Assembly (NCBI GenBank): GCA_036268995.1
Contig: DATATB010000128.1
Location: forward strand, 1 to 47,410
Length of the DNA: 47,410 nt
Reading direction: 5' to 3'
Origin: DATATB01 sp036268995
GTDB taxonomy: Bacteria > Planctomycetota > Planctomycetia > Pirellulales > PNKZ01
Both the position numbers and the translations under genes were made by a program. Of the stretch, positions 17,080 to 24,625 are shown in pieces; position 1 is the first letter of the stretch, and every line of letters begins with the position of its first letter. The notes under the pieces are model-generated. The model saw nothing but the letters and a program-made list of their open reading frames with translations. It had not been told where the DNA came from and did no database searches.

Positions 17080-17547
17080 CTAAGGCGTTGCAGAGCGTCC
17101 TTGGCGCGAGGGCGCCGGTGGCCGCGGCCGCGAGCCCTGTGTAATTGCGATTCGTATGCGGCGTATCAATCGTCGCTCGTTCGCGACACAGAGCTCATGC
17201 TGCCACACTCTCAACACGCGCCAGCCACACGCGCCTAGCGCCTTGTTAACCGCTCGATCGCGTGCTTTGTTTCGGCGCAGCTTCGCACACCAAAAATCAC
17301 GGTTGGTGTTTGGCATTGTGCCATGCTTCGGACAGCCATGCCAGAAACATCCGTCGACAAATATCGCAACACGAGAATTGGAAAACACGAAATCGGGGCT
17401 GCCGAAAACTGGCCTTTTTCGACGCCAGCCGGTAATTCCGTGCCTCCTAAAAAGCGAGATCAGCCGGAGTTCGGTCGCACGGTTTCCATGGCCCTTGACG
17501 CGAGACATTATGTCGGAGCGCTTTTGCGCTGAGAAAACGTCGGCCAT
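17080..17547 (-). CDS. vsr: Very short patch repair (Vsr) endonuclease
   Basis: 155 residues. Vsr landmarks are seen in order: 'RSDIMSRVKGHGNRATELRL' (residues 11-30), 'SPDFVFSNSRVAIFVDGCF' with the catalytic Asp pair, 'FWHGCPKH' (zinc-binding His/Cys) and 'KLRRNKARDRAVNKAL'. Vsr nicks at T:G mismatches that arise when 5-methylcytosine deaminates; in MORC/Z1 systems related proteins have been proposed as the restriction nuclease itself. The C-terminal tail ('SRPRPPAPSRQGRSATP') is basic and Pro-rich, longer than in E. coli. The start lies 14 bases past the stop of the methyltransferase gene, the classic dcm-vsr pairing. Confidence 0.95.
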   Translation of the reverse strand: MADVFSAQKRSDIMSRVKGHGNRATELRLISLFRRHGITGWRRKRPVFGSPDFVFSNSRVAIFVDGCFWHGCPKHGTMPNTNRDFWCAKLRRNKARDRAVNKALGACGWRVLRVWQHELCVANERRLIRRIRIAITQGSRPRPPAPSRQGRSATP

Positions 17548-17561
17548 TGGCCCGCGCTCCG

Positions 17562-18653
17562 CTACGATCGCGTTCGTCTCGATTTCGTCGCCGTACGCAA
17601 TTTCTTGAGATGCTTACAGATTTGTTCCGCGTGCGGTTTGACGAACAACGGAGGAAACGCATTGCCGATCATCAGAGCCGCCGCAAACTTCCCCCGGTCC
17701 AAGGAAAAGCGGTATTTGCGTGGAAAGGATTGCAAAAGAGCCGCCTCGCGTAGAGTAATCGTCCGATTTTGCTCCGGATGCAGGAAACGGCCCTTCGACG
17801 GATTGACACATCCGCTCGTGATTGTGGGAGAAATCGCATCCCAGGCCATCCTGCCGTAGACATCTTTGAAACCATCACATTTTTTGTGACACTCAAGTTG
17901 TTCGTCTTCGCCGAGGGCGAATCGGCTCCCGCCGTTCATTGGAATTCTTGCTATAAGCTTTGCAACCTTCGGGCTGCGGACCTCGGGCAGGTTATGTAGC
18001 GCATCACGGGTATTACCTGGCTTTGGCAGCTTTGCGATCGTTTGTCGCACTGTCTTCATTTGCTTGTCGTCCCCGACAGCGTAATCAATAACCCCAACGC
18101 GGCTGGCGATGAATATCATTCGGCGGCGGCGTTGTGGAACCCCGTATTCGGCGGCGTTGAAAATCGCCGGTCGGCCGACGTATCCAAGCTCGCGCAACCG
18201 TTGTCGAACTTCATTAAAGCGATAGTCCTCAATTAGCCGTGGGACGTTTTCGAGCAAAATCACCTTAGGAAAGAGGCCTTCAACAAACTTCAGATACTCG
18301 AATACTAGATCCTTTGCGGCTTTATCCCGGATCAGCTTCCGACCGTTCAGTCGGCGCATCGGTGAAAACGCTTGGCAAGGAGGACAACCAATGAGGAGGT
18401 CAAGCTGACCGCGCCTCAGCCCGTGATGGTCGAGAAGCACCTTCGGCGTAAGATCGCTCACGTCCTCGTGCCAAACCTTTACCCGCTTATGGTTAGCCCG
18501 GAAGGTCTTGACGGCCAAGCCGTCGAGTTCCACTCCGGCGAGCACACGAAAACCGGCATCCTTTACACCCTGGGTTGTCCCGCCGCACCCGCAGAAAATG
18601 TCAATAGCGGTCGGCTTGCGGCGTTTTGACTGAACTCCGTCCAGTGCGGTCAT
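17562..18653 (-). CDS. DNA (cytosine-5-)-methyltransferase
   Basis: 363 residues with the full C5-MTase motif set: motif I 'IDIFCGCGGTTQGVKDAGF', motif IV 'GCPPCQAFS' (nucleophilic Cys in PCQ), motif VI 'LLENVPRL', motif VIII 'YGVPQRRRRMIFIAS' and motif X 'IGNAFPP'. The target recognition region lies between VIII and IX (about 185-290) and is short. It methylates cytosine at position 5 in a specific site that the sequence does not reveal. It stands first in a run followed by vsr, the unknown gene and the Z1 gene. A promoter-like sequence lies upstream of the HTH gene, so the whole run may be one transcript. All motifs look intact, so it is probably active. Confidence 0.96.
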   Translation of the reverse strand: MTALDGVQSKRRKPTAIDIFCGCGGTTQGVKDAGFRVLAGVELDGLAVKTFRANHKRVKVWHEDVSDLTPKVLLDHHGLRRGQLDLLIGCPPCQAFSPMRRLNGRKLIRDKAAKDLVFEYLKFVEGLFPKVILLENVPRLIEDYRFNEVRQRLRELGYVGRPAIFNAAEYGVPQRRRRMIFIASRVGVIDYAVGDDKQMKTVRQTIAKLPKPGNTRDALHNLPEVRSPKVAKLIARIPMNGGSRFALGEDEQLECHKKCDGFKDVYGRMAWDAISPTITSGCVNPSKGRFLHPEQNRTITLREAALLQSFPRKYRFSLDRGKFAAALMIGNAFPPLFVKPHAEQICKHLKKLRTATKSRRTRS

Positions 18654-18747
18654 TGCTGTCGCGCCCCTCGCTTCCGCAACAGGAAGGCACTACCGGAAAA
18701 GTTTGCGTGTGGGAGCGATATTTCCGCCGACGAGCGTCTCCCGCTGC

Positions 18748-18963
18748 TCATTTCGCCCGATTCCGTCGGCCACGTTGTGCGCTCGCGCCTCGGAGCCATT
18801 CGTCGATCGCGCCCCGATGGAAGCGCCAGTGACGCCCAACTTTTTGTCCCGGGATGGCGCCGTCCTGTGCTAGCTTGTACAGAGTCGACTTCGACACCTG
18901 TAGGTAGCTGGCAAGGTCGTCGATCGTAAACACACTCGTTGCGGCGTTCACTTTTGCCGCCAA
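18748..18963 (-). CDS. Excisionase-family / MerR-like HTH DNA-binding protein
   Basis: About 71 residues in the frame opening at a TTG (18963); a GTG at 18951 is an alternative start. 'FTIDDLASYLQVSKSTLYKL' followed by 'GAIPGQKVGRHWRFHRGAIDEWL' is the typical winged HTH_17 fold of excisionases and small regulators. It lies closest to the right-hand direct repeat, upstream of and in line with the methyltransferase. It could act as a recombination directionality factor for the island, as a regulator of the restriction operon, or both. The basic tail RGRRNRAK may aid DNA contact. No integrase partner is visible. Confidence 0.85.
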   Translation of the reverse strand: MAAKVNAATSVFTIDDLASYLQVSKSTLYKLAQDGAIPGQKVGRHWRFHRGAIDEWLRGASAQRGRRNRAK

Positions 18964-19016
18964 TTGCCGGAAGATACTGATACAAAACGCTTTGCGCGAC
19001 GGAAAACACCCCTTGC

Positions 19017-19045
19017 ATTTGACTGTTGTTGGCAGTTGTTGTCAA
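19017..19045 (-). promoter_or_regulatory. Probable island promoter with direct-repeat operator
   Basis: On the minus strand TTGACA (19045-19040) and TCAAAT (19022-19017) are separated by 17 bases, a good sigma-70 match facing the HTH and methyltransferase genes. On the plus strand GTTGTTG occurs at 19025-19031 and again at 19035-19041, ten bases apart, between and overlapping the promoter boxes. Repeats at one helical turn are a typical binding pattern for small HTH regulators, so autoregulation by the HTH protein is plausible. The rest of 18964-19128 shows no gene. Confidence 0.55.
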
Positions 19046-19095
19046 ATTGTTTCTTCGGTATTTCCAGCTCGACACGAGAGGGCAAGCGACTTCCG

Positions 19096-19124
19096 TTAGC
19101 CCCCGGCGAGTCGCCGGGGGCTAA
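19096..19124. repeat. Palindrome just past the ribD stop
   Basis: Fourteen-base arms TTAGCCCCCGGCGA and TCGCCGGGGGCTAA flank a single base. It lies five bases beyond the ribD stop and inside the right end of the island. It may terminate ribD transcription, although no T-run follows. The word is in the style of the other dispersed planctomycete repeats in this window. Confidence 0.65.
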
Positions 19125-19128
19125 ATCG

Positions 19129-20247
19129 TCATGGCTCCTGCATGGCCCGCTTCGTCAGACCGTGGACGTAGAGGTCCTCGCCGAGGGTTTCGGTCTGGAG
19201 CTCGGCGAGGTGCAGGGCAGCGCTGATTTGCTCGATGCCGTGACCGCCGACGGGGTTTGGCGCTTGGCTGCCGCCGATGAGGCGGGGCGCGATGAAGGCG
19301 TGGACTTCGTCCACCAGGCCGGCGTCGAAAAAGCTGCCTAGCACCTGGCCGCCGCCTTCGATCAGCACGTTGGTCATTCGCCGCCGGCCGAGTTCGCCGA
19401 GTAAGTCACTCAAGCTGACTCGGCCGCTTTCGTCCGGACAGACCAGTACCTGGCAACCCAGCGCTTCCAACCGGGCAAGATCCTCGAGCGAGGCCTGGCT
19501 GCCGCAGGCCACGAGCACGGGCGCTTCGGCGACCGTCTCTACCAGGCGGCTACTGGAAGCCAGCAGCGCGCGGCTATCGAGCACGATGCGCGTGGCCACG
19601 CGCGCTCCAGGCGGCCGGGCGGTCAATAGCGGATCATCGGCCAGCACCGTGCCCCGGCCGACGATCACGGCATCGACGCGACCGCGAAGTTGATGGGCCA
19701 CCTGCCGCGACATGGTTCCCGAGATCCACTTGCTGTCGAGTGTGCGCGTGGCCAGCTTTCCGTCCAAGGACATGGCCCACTTGGCCACGACCCAGGGCCT
19801 ACCGGCCGACAGCAGCTTGAGATACGGGGCGTTGCTGCGGCGGGCCTCGTCCTCCATCACGCCCAACTCGACCGCGATGCCGGCTGACGTGAGCCGTGCA
19901 ATTCCGCCACCGTCAACGGCCGGAAACGGATCGCGCAGGGCCACGACCACGCGGGCAATCCTCGCGGCAATCAAGGCATCGGTGCAAGGCGGCGTCTTGC
20001 CGAAATGGCAGCAAGGCTCGAGCGTAACGTACATGGTCGCGCCGGCCGCGCGGCTGCCGGCCACGGCCAGGGCTTCGATCTCGGCGTGCGGTCCGCCGTA
20101 ACGCCGATGCCAGCCTTCGCCGATCGTCTCGGCCCCGCGCGCGATGATGCAACCGACCAGCGGATTGGGCTCGACGGCGCCTCGGCCTCGCTGGGCCAGC
20201 TCCAAGGCCCGCGCCATGTGCCAGCGGTCAAGGTCGAAGTCAGCCAT
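19129..20247 (-). CDS. ribD: Bifunctional riboflavin biosynthesis deaminase/reductase RibD
   Basis: 372 residues. The N-terminal deaminase has the zinc site 'PHAEIEAL' (His54, Glu56) and 'TLEPCCHFGKTPPCTDALI' (Cys79, Cys88). The C-terminal reductase domain begins near 'PWVVAKWAMSLDGKLAT' and ends with 'NVLIEGGGQVLGSFFDAGLV' and 'GEDLYVHGL'. It performs the second and third steps of riboflavin synthesis. The 3' 94 bases (19155-19248) are duplicated at 14428-14521, on the far side of the island. The last residues 'TKRAMQEP' differ from the end implied by the left copy, so the present 3' end may have arrived with the island. It starts 6 bases past the upstream TPR gene. Riboflavin synthase lies far away at 41981. 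Confidence 0.96.
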   Translation of the reverse strand: MADFDLDRWHMARALELAQRGRGAVEPNPLVGCIIARGAETIGEGWHRRYGGPHAEIEALAVAGSRAAGATMYVTLEPCCHFGKTPPCTDALIAARIARVVVALRDPFPAVDGGGIARLTSAGIAVELGVMEDEARRSNAPYLKLLSAGRPWVVAKWAMSLDGKLATRTLDSKWISGTMSRQVAHQLRGRVDAVIVGRGTVLADDPLLTARPPGARVATRIVLDSRALLASSSRLVETVAEAPVLVACGSQASLEDLARLEALGCQVLVCPDESGRVSLSDLLGELGRRRMTNVLIEGGGQVLGSFFDAGLVDEVHAFIAPRLIGGSQAPNPVGGHGIEQISAALHLAELQTETLGEDLYVHGLTKRAMQEP

Positions 20248-20253
20248 GGACCT

Positions 20254-22377
20254 CTAATCCATTCCCGGCACCCAGAGCGCGGATTTTTTACCCGACGCGG
20301 CTTCGCCCCCCGGCGTCCAGATGCCACCGGCTTCGGGCGCCGCACCGCCGGGCACCACAATCCCGCCGGCCTCGGCCGCGGCGGCCGGCATGGCAGCGCG
20401 GCCGTCGGGCCCGATCGCCCCGATCTGATAGAGCAGTTGCGCCAGGGCCTGCCGCACGCCCGGCTCTTTGCCGTGCCGCGCTTGCAGGTGCTCGAGCAGT
20501 TCGCTGGCCTGCTCGGGCTGACCGAGTTGTATCCGCAGGCTAAAGGCCTCGAGATCCCAGCGCGCACACGAGCGGCCGGCCTTTTGCGCGGCCTGGCGGG
20601 CCTGCTCCAAGCGCTCGACCGCTCGATGCAGATCCCGCTCCAAAGCGGCCAGCATGCCGTAGACGGCGGCCTTGTCCAGCGTGGCATCAAGCGTCGGCCG
20701 CCGGACAATTTCTTCACCGAGCTTGAGGATCGCGGGCCGAATCGACGTGATGCTGGCGTGCTGATACAGGTTCGTCAGCTCTTCGTCGGAAAGCTTGTCG
20801 ACGACCACCCGCGCATAACGCGTCGGCGGCAGGGCCGTGATTTGCGCGTCGGCCGGCTCGATGGGCCCCGCCTGCGGCAAGCCGAGCTGTTGCCGCAGTT
20901 CGTTGGTTAGGCCGCCAGCCTCGGGGGCGTCTAATGCCAATTCCAAGTGCAGGATCTTGGCCAGCAGCCGGATGCGCTGCGAGTGATCGCTGGCGACAGC
21001 CGCCGGCGTGCGGCCACTGAACAGCTTCATCGGCGTGTTGGGCCATTTCTCCAGCACCGCGCGGCGCCGGTGCTCGTCCAGCAACCGGCGCAAATCTTCC
21101 GAGCGCATCGCGTCCGGCGGCCGCCAGCGCACGCTCAACAGATGCTCCAGCATCGGCACCTGGTCGGCCACCTTTTCGTCGGCAAGCGTGAGGCCCTCGG
21201 GCGCGACCTGCGCGAGCACCGATTCTAGCTGCTGCCGGTGCGGCGCGAGCACCGTGACCTCGAGCCGCGCTTCGCGATCGGTCTGCCGGCCAAACAAGGC
21301 CGCCTGGCCGATGATCACCGGCATGTCGTCCATCGCAATGCCGCTGGCATCGGCAGGCACGAGCCGGTCGAGCAGCCAGAAACTGGCACGCGGCGGCGGC
21401 TGATCGTCTTCGGGATGTGTCTCCACCGGCTGGGACATCGCCAGGGGATTGGTCGAAAGTGCGCCCGATACGCGTTCGAAGTCGGTGATCGTGTACGTCA
21501 GCAGCAGCTCGTCGACCGGGTCGTCGGGCGTCTCGGAGTCCAAATGCAAGGCCAGTGCTTCGGCTTCGACCGCGTCGTCCAAAGGGATGGCCAGTGTTGC
21601 CAGCCGATGGAAGGCGGCCGCGGCACTCTGATCTTCGGCCAGCCACGCGCGGACCAGTGCCAGGTTTCGCCACAGTTCCGGCGCGGCAACCACGCGTTCG
21701 CTCAGTGCGCCGAAGCGCGTTGCCGCCTCGAGCCACAGCCCGTCCAGCGCCAGCCGCAACGCGGTCTCGAACTCCTTGTGCCACGAAACGTCCGGCGGCG
21801 GCGGAGCCAGATGCCAATCGATCTTGAACAGCGGCGAAAGCCCCGGTGATCGAACGATCGCCAGCAGCAATTGCGTGGCTTCCTGTTGATCGGGAATGAC
21901 GCGCAACAGCCACAGCACGTGGCCGCGCGCGGCCAGCACGTGGCCTTCTGCCGCGAGCGTTTCGGCCAAGGCCAAAAACGCCTCGGCGACTTTCGGCGAG
22001 AGGCTCCGCCCGCTGGCCGCCAGGGCACGCTGCAACAAAGGAATCGCTTCGCGGCCGCCCTGGGCGCCGGCGGCCAGCAAAGCGGCTTCGGCCAGGGCCA
22101 CGGGATTGTCGGGCTGCGACTCGAGCATATGCTCGATGGTCTGCTGCGCTTGTTGCACCATGCCTAGCTGGCCTTGCAGCAGGGCCTTGGTGGTTTCCAG
22201 GCAGGCCCGGCCAGGAAACTTGGCTTCCAAGTGCTCGATATGGTCGAGACAGGCCTGGGGCTGCTCGCCTTCGACCATGCGTTGGATGCGGTCGAGTTCC
22301 GACACCAAATCGGGACAGCAGAATTTGACCTTCTTATCTAAACCACCCGGGCAGGGCGAGTAGGGATCGATGGGCAT
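20254..22377 (-). CDS. TPR-rich protein with SEC-C-like N-terminal motif
   Basis: 707 residues from the ATG at 22377; the frame is open to 22509 but the extra part is low-complexity. It starts 'MPIDPYSPCPGGLDKKVKFCC', which resembles a SEC-C zinc motif (CxC...KKxKxCC) with one cysteine position replaced by glycine. Residues 30-200 hold TPR-like helix pairs ('AQQTIEHMLESQPDNPVALAEA'), as do the last 200 residues ('RAVERLEQARQAAQKAG', 'QPEQASELLEHLQARHG'). The middle region is not recognised. The tail is rich in Gly/Pro. No signal peptide is seen, so it is probably cytoplasmic. Cotranscribed with ribD (6-base gap), though a shared role is not evident. Confidence 0.82.
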   Translation of the reverse strand: MPIDPYSPCPGGLDKKVKFCCPDLVSELDRIQRMVEGEQPQACLDHIEHLEAKFPGRACLETTKALLQGQLGMVQQAQQTIEHMLESQPDNPVALAEAALLAAGAQGGREAIPLLQRALAASGRSLSPKVAEAFLALAETLAAEGHVLAARGHVLWLLRVIPDQQEATQLLLAIVRSPGLSPLFKIDWHLAPPPPDVSWHKEFETALRLALDGLWLEAATRFGALSERVVAAPELWRNLALVRAWLAEDQSAAAAFHRLATLAIPLDDAVEAEALALHLDSETPDDPVDELLLTYTITDFERVSGALSTNPLAMSQPVETHPEDDQPPPRASFWLLDRLVPADASGIAMDDMPVIIGQAALFGRQTDREARLEVTVLAPHRQQLESVLAQVAPEGLTLADEKVADQVPMLEHLLSVRWRPPDAMRSEDLRRLLDEHRRRAVLEKWPNTPMKLFSGRTPAAVASDHSQRIRLLAKILHLELALDAPEAGGLTNELRQQLGLPQAGPIEPADAQITALPPTRYARVVVDKLSDEELTNLYQHASITSIRPAILKLGEEIVRRPTLDATLDKAAVYGMLAALERDLHRAVERLEQARQAAQKAGRSCARWDLEAFSLRIQLGQPEQASELLEHLQARHGKEPGVRQALAQLLYQIGAIGPDGRAAMPAAAAEAGGIVVPGGAAPEAGGIWTPGGEAASGKKSALWVPGMD

Positions 22378-22533
22378 GAATCGGATGCCTTCGTGGACAG
22401 GTGGTTGTGATGGATTTGAGCACGAGGAAATCGCGCTAGCGCTGCCGGCCGGGGCAATTTTGCGAATTCGCCGCCGGCCGGTGAGGCTTTGTTCGAGCAC
22501 ACTGGGCAAGTGCCCGCCGCCGTGCGCTGTTCG

Positions 22534-23589
22534 CTATCGGGCGCTCAGCGCCGCTCGCTTGTCACGAATCAACTCCAACAAAGCGTGTTGCGGATGGGCG
22601 AATTTTTCGAGCCCCTCGCGCATCAAAGTCTCTTCCAGCTTGTGCATATCGACCAGGCGATCGATTTCGTCCAACACGTTTTGCGGCGGCAACTCGTCGA
22701 TGTGCCGGGTGATCGTCCGCCCGCTCTTTTCCACCGCCGCGTTGGTGGCCGGCGGATTGGTTTCGATGTCGCTACCGGCAAAGGCCTCGACATATTTCCA
22801 GGCCGGATCCTCCGGCTTCTTAGTGCCCGTGCTGGCGAAAATCATTTCTTGCTTGAGCGGCGTCTTCTTGTCGAGCCAGAACTGCCGGTTCTCGATCCAG
22901 ATGCGTTTGGCATTGACGATGCCCACCTGGCCCTGGGCCGCCGGCGAAAGTTCCGGCACGGCCTTCTCTGTATAGACATCCAAGCGCGACACGAAAATGC
23001 TGTACACGCTCTTGAACGTCTTGAGGTCCGGCCGCTTGCGGGCACCGCGCCAGATCGCGTCGCGGGCTGCGCGGTACTGCTCCATCGAAAAGATCAGCGT
23101 CACGTTCAGCGTCAGTCCGGCGGCAGACAACGGCTCGAGGGCGTCGAGCCCGGCCGGCGTGGCGGGGACCTTGATCATGCGATTCTTGTGTCCGGCCGAC
23201 CATTTTTTGCCCAGCTCGATGTAACGCTTGACCCGCTCATCGTGCGGCGGGGCCGACTGCTGATCTTCCAGCAGCGGATCCAGCTCGAAGCTGACGTAAC
23301 CGTCGTCGCCGCCGGTCTCCTGCCAGACGGGCAAAAACACCTGCTGGGCGTCGCGCACCAGCTTGTCGGTCAGTTGCCAGGCGAGATCGTCGTCCTCCAG
23401 GCCCTTCTGCATCAATTGGTCGATGTCGTGATCGAAGCGGCCGGTCTTGATCAGATCGCCCACGATGATTGGATTGCTCGTGGCGCCGGTGGCGCCCAGC
23501 GCGCGGTTGCTGGTCACGAGATCAGGATCGATCGAATCCAGCCAGAGCTTCGTGCCACTAGCCACGAGTGATTGCAACGGGGATGTCAT
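22534..23589 (-). CDS. tal: Transaldolase
   Basis: 351 residues. Family features are 'LGATGATSNPIIV' (31-43, early TIM-barrel strand), the Schiff-base lysine in 'NRMIKVPATPAGLDAL' (Lys140) and 'TLNVTLIFSMEQY' with the following catalytic region. Later, 'IFASTGTKKPEDPAWKYVE' matches the end of the barrel. The enzyme moves a dihydroxyacetone unit between sugar phosphates in the pentose phosphate pathway. It is longer than the E. coli form and resembles the transaldolase type of actinobacteria and planctomycetes. It stands apart, with a 156-base gap to the next gene. Confidence 0.93.
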   Translation of the reverse strand: MTSPLQSLVASGTKLWLDSIDPDLVTSNRALGATGATSNPIIVGDLIKTGRFDHDIDQLMQKGLEDDDLAWQLTDKLVRDAQQVFLPVWQETGGDDGYVSFELDPLLEDQQSAPPHDERVKRYIELGKKWSAGHKNRMIKVPATPAGLDALEPLSAAGLTLNVTLIFSMEQYRAARDAIWRGARKRPDLKTFKSVYSIFVSRLDVYTEKAVPELSPAAQGQVGIVNAKRIWIENRQFWLDKKTPLKQEMIFASTGTKKPEDPAWKYVEAFAGSDIETNPPATNAAVEKSGRTITRHIDELPPQNVLDEIDRLVDMHKLEETLMREGLEKFAHPQHALLELIRDKRAALSAR

Positions 23590-23611
23590 GTTCCCACCTC
23601 GAAAAAGTCCT

Positions 23612-23714
23612 GGGATCGATCGAAAAATAACTTCCCGTTTTTTTCGGGCCCCTCACCCTGCCCTCTCCCGCAAGGGGCGAGGGGGCGCGGTGAAGTTATT
23701 TTTCGATCGATCCC
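23612..23714. repeat. MITE-like element with 23-base terminal inverted repeats
   Basis: The ends 23612-23634 and 23692-23714 are exact reverse complements of each other; the left arm reads gggatcgatcgaaaaataac and continues to 'ttc'. The 57-base centre carries 'cccctcaccctgccctctcc', a known style of planctomycete repeat. No coding capacity and no clear target-site duplication are seen. It lies just upstream of the transaldolase start, so it may also affect its transcription. The 23590-24091 stretch otherwise holds a hairpin (tgccccttgcc at 23850, paired with 23878-23888) and no convincing gene. Confidence 0.7.
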
Positions 23715-24091
23715 TATCCATTAGCCATAAAAACGCGTCGACGTCGCCATCCGAGCCTGCCCCATCTCGGAAGCGGCATGGAACCGGCTGCCGGCCACGA
23801 CGAACGAATCGATTGTGCCGGCCGGCGCCCACAACATAGCACAACGACCTGCCCCTTGCCACGAGTGGCATTTGTCGGGCAAGGGGCACCGCGGAGCAAA
23901 AAATCTTGCGCCGCCGGCAGCCGGCCGTAGTAGAGTTGAGTTGGCAGGCCGTTCGGCCTCCGTTCAACTTTTCTTTTCTTTTCGCGCCATCAATCGCTCG
24001 CACTCCACGGCTCCGCGCGCGCCCGGCTATTGCCGCGCGCTCGCGGCTGCAAGGATGCCCCGTGCGCGGCCGGCGACGGCACTCGAGGCCC

Positions 24092-24577
24092 ATGCCCGCT
24101 ATTCCGCCCATTGGCGGCGGTGCCTTTGCACCGCCATCGCCGTACCGGCCAGGCAGCGCCGGCCGTGCGCCGCCCGATGATTCGCCCGGCCCGCTGGGGG
24201 AGCCCGATTGGTGCTCGGGCAGGCTCCCGGTCGAGGTTGGGCCGCCATCGCGATTGGAACGGACGCTGACGGCCGAGCAAGCCCTGGCCCAGATCAACGT
24301 GCTCGGACAAACCGGAGCACGCCTCGAACACGTGGGCATTCTGGTCGTTTTCGGCCAGTATGCCGCCAAGGCGAATACGCTGGCGGCCGCCATGCCGGCC
24401 GTGTGGCTTTCGCCCGACTACCAGACGCTCACCCAGTACAAGCGCGTGCTGCGCGACGGTGGATTTTTCGCCGGCGGCGTGAACCTGTTGAGCATCTACG
24501 CCTTTCCCCTGCCGTCGACGCCAGTTCCGCCGGCGCCGCCGCCCATTGTCGGCGTGCGATTGAACGTGGTTGCGTGA
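24092..24577 (+). CDS. Hypothetical protein
   Basis: 161 residues from the ATG at 24092, with GAGG about 5 bases upstream. The first 50 residues are rich in Pro/Gly and probably disordered. The rest looks like real protein: 'RTLTAEQALAQINVLGQTGARLEHVGI' followed by 'GQYAAKANTLAAAMPAVW' and 'YKRVLRDGGFFAGGVNLLSIYAF'. I do not recognise a family. No signal peptide or membrane segment is seen. The frame is open further upstream but with low-quality sequence. The opposite strand also has an open frame here, with implausible composition, so this strand is preferred. Confidence 0.5.
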   Translation: MPAIPPIGGGAFAPPSPYRPGSAGRAPPDDSPGPLGEPDWCSGRLPVEVGPPSRLERTLTAEQALAQINVLGQTGARLEHVGILVVFGQYAAKANTLAAAMPAVWLSPDYQTLTQYKRVLRDGGFFAGGVNLLSIYAFPLPSTPVPPAPPPIVGVRLNVVA

Positions 24578-24625
24578 CGAAGCGCGAGGGGACGCAGGCC
24601 GCGAGCCGGCCGATGATCGCTGGCC

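Larger units (their letters stand above)
14522..19154. mobile_element. Genomic island inserted at the 3' end of ribD
   Basis: A 4.6 kb block lies between two 94 bp direct repeats of the ribD 3' end. It contains, in transcription order on the minus strand, an excisionase-like HTH gene, a cytosine methyltransferase, vsr, an unknown gene and a Z1-domain ATPase. The DNA is visibly more AT-rich and less biased in codon use than its surroundings. No integrase or transposase is visible inside. The HTH gene lies next to the right repeat, where Xis/AlpA-type genes often sit, so the island may be a remnant of an integrative element mobilised in trans. Confidence 0.8.

Noticed and set aside
23653..24393. 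A minus-strand frame overlapping the hypothetical gene at 24092
   Set aside because: It runs through the MITE-like element, has an implausible composition and no recognisable segment; the plus-strand frame looks more like protein.
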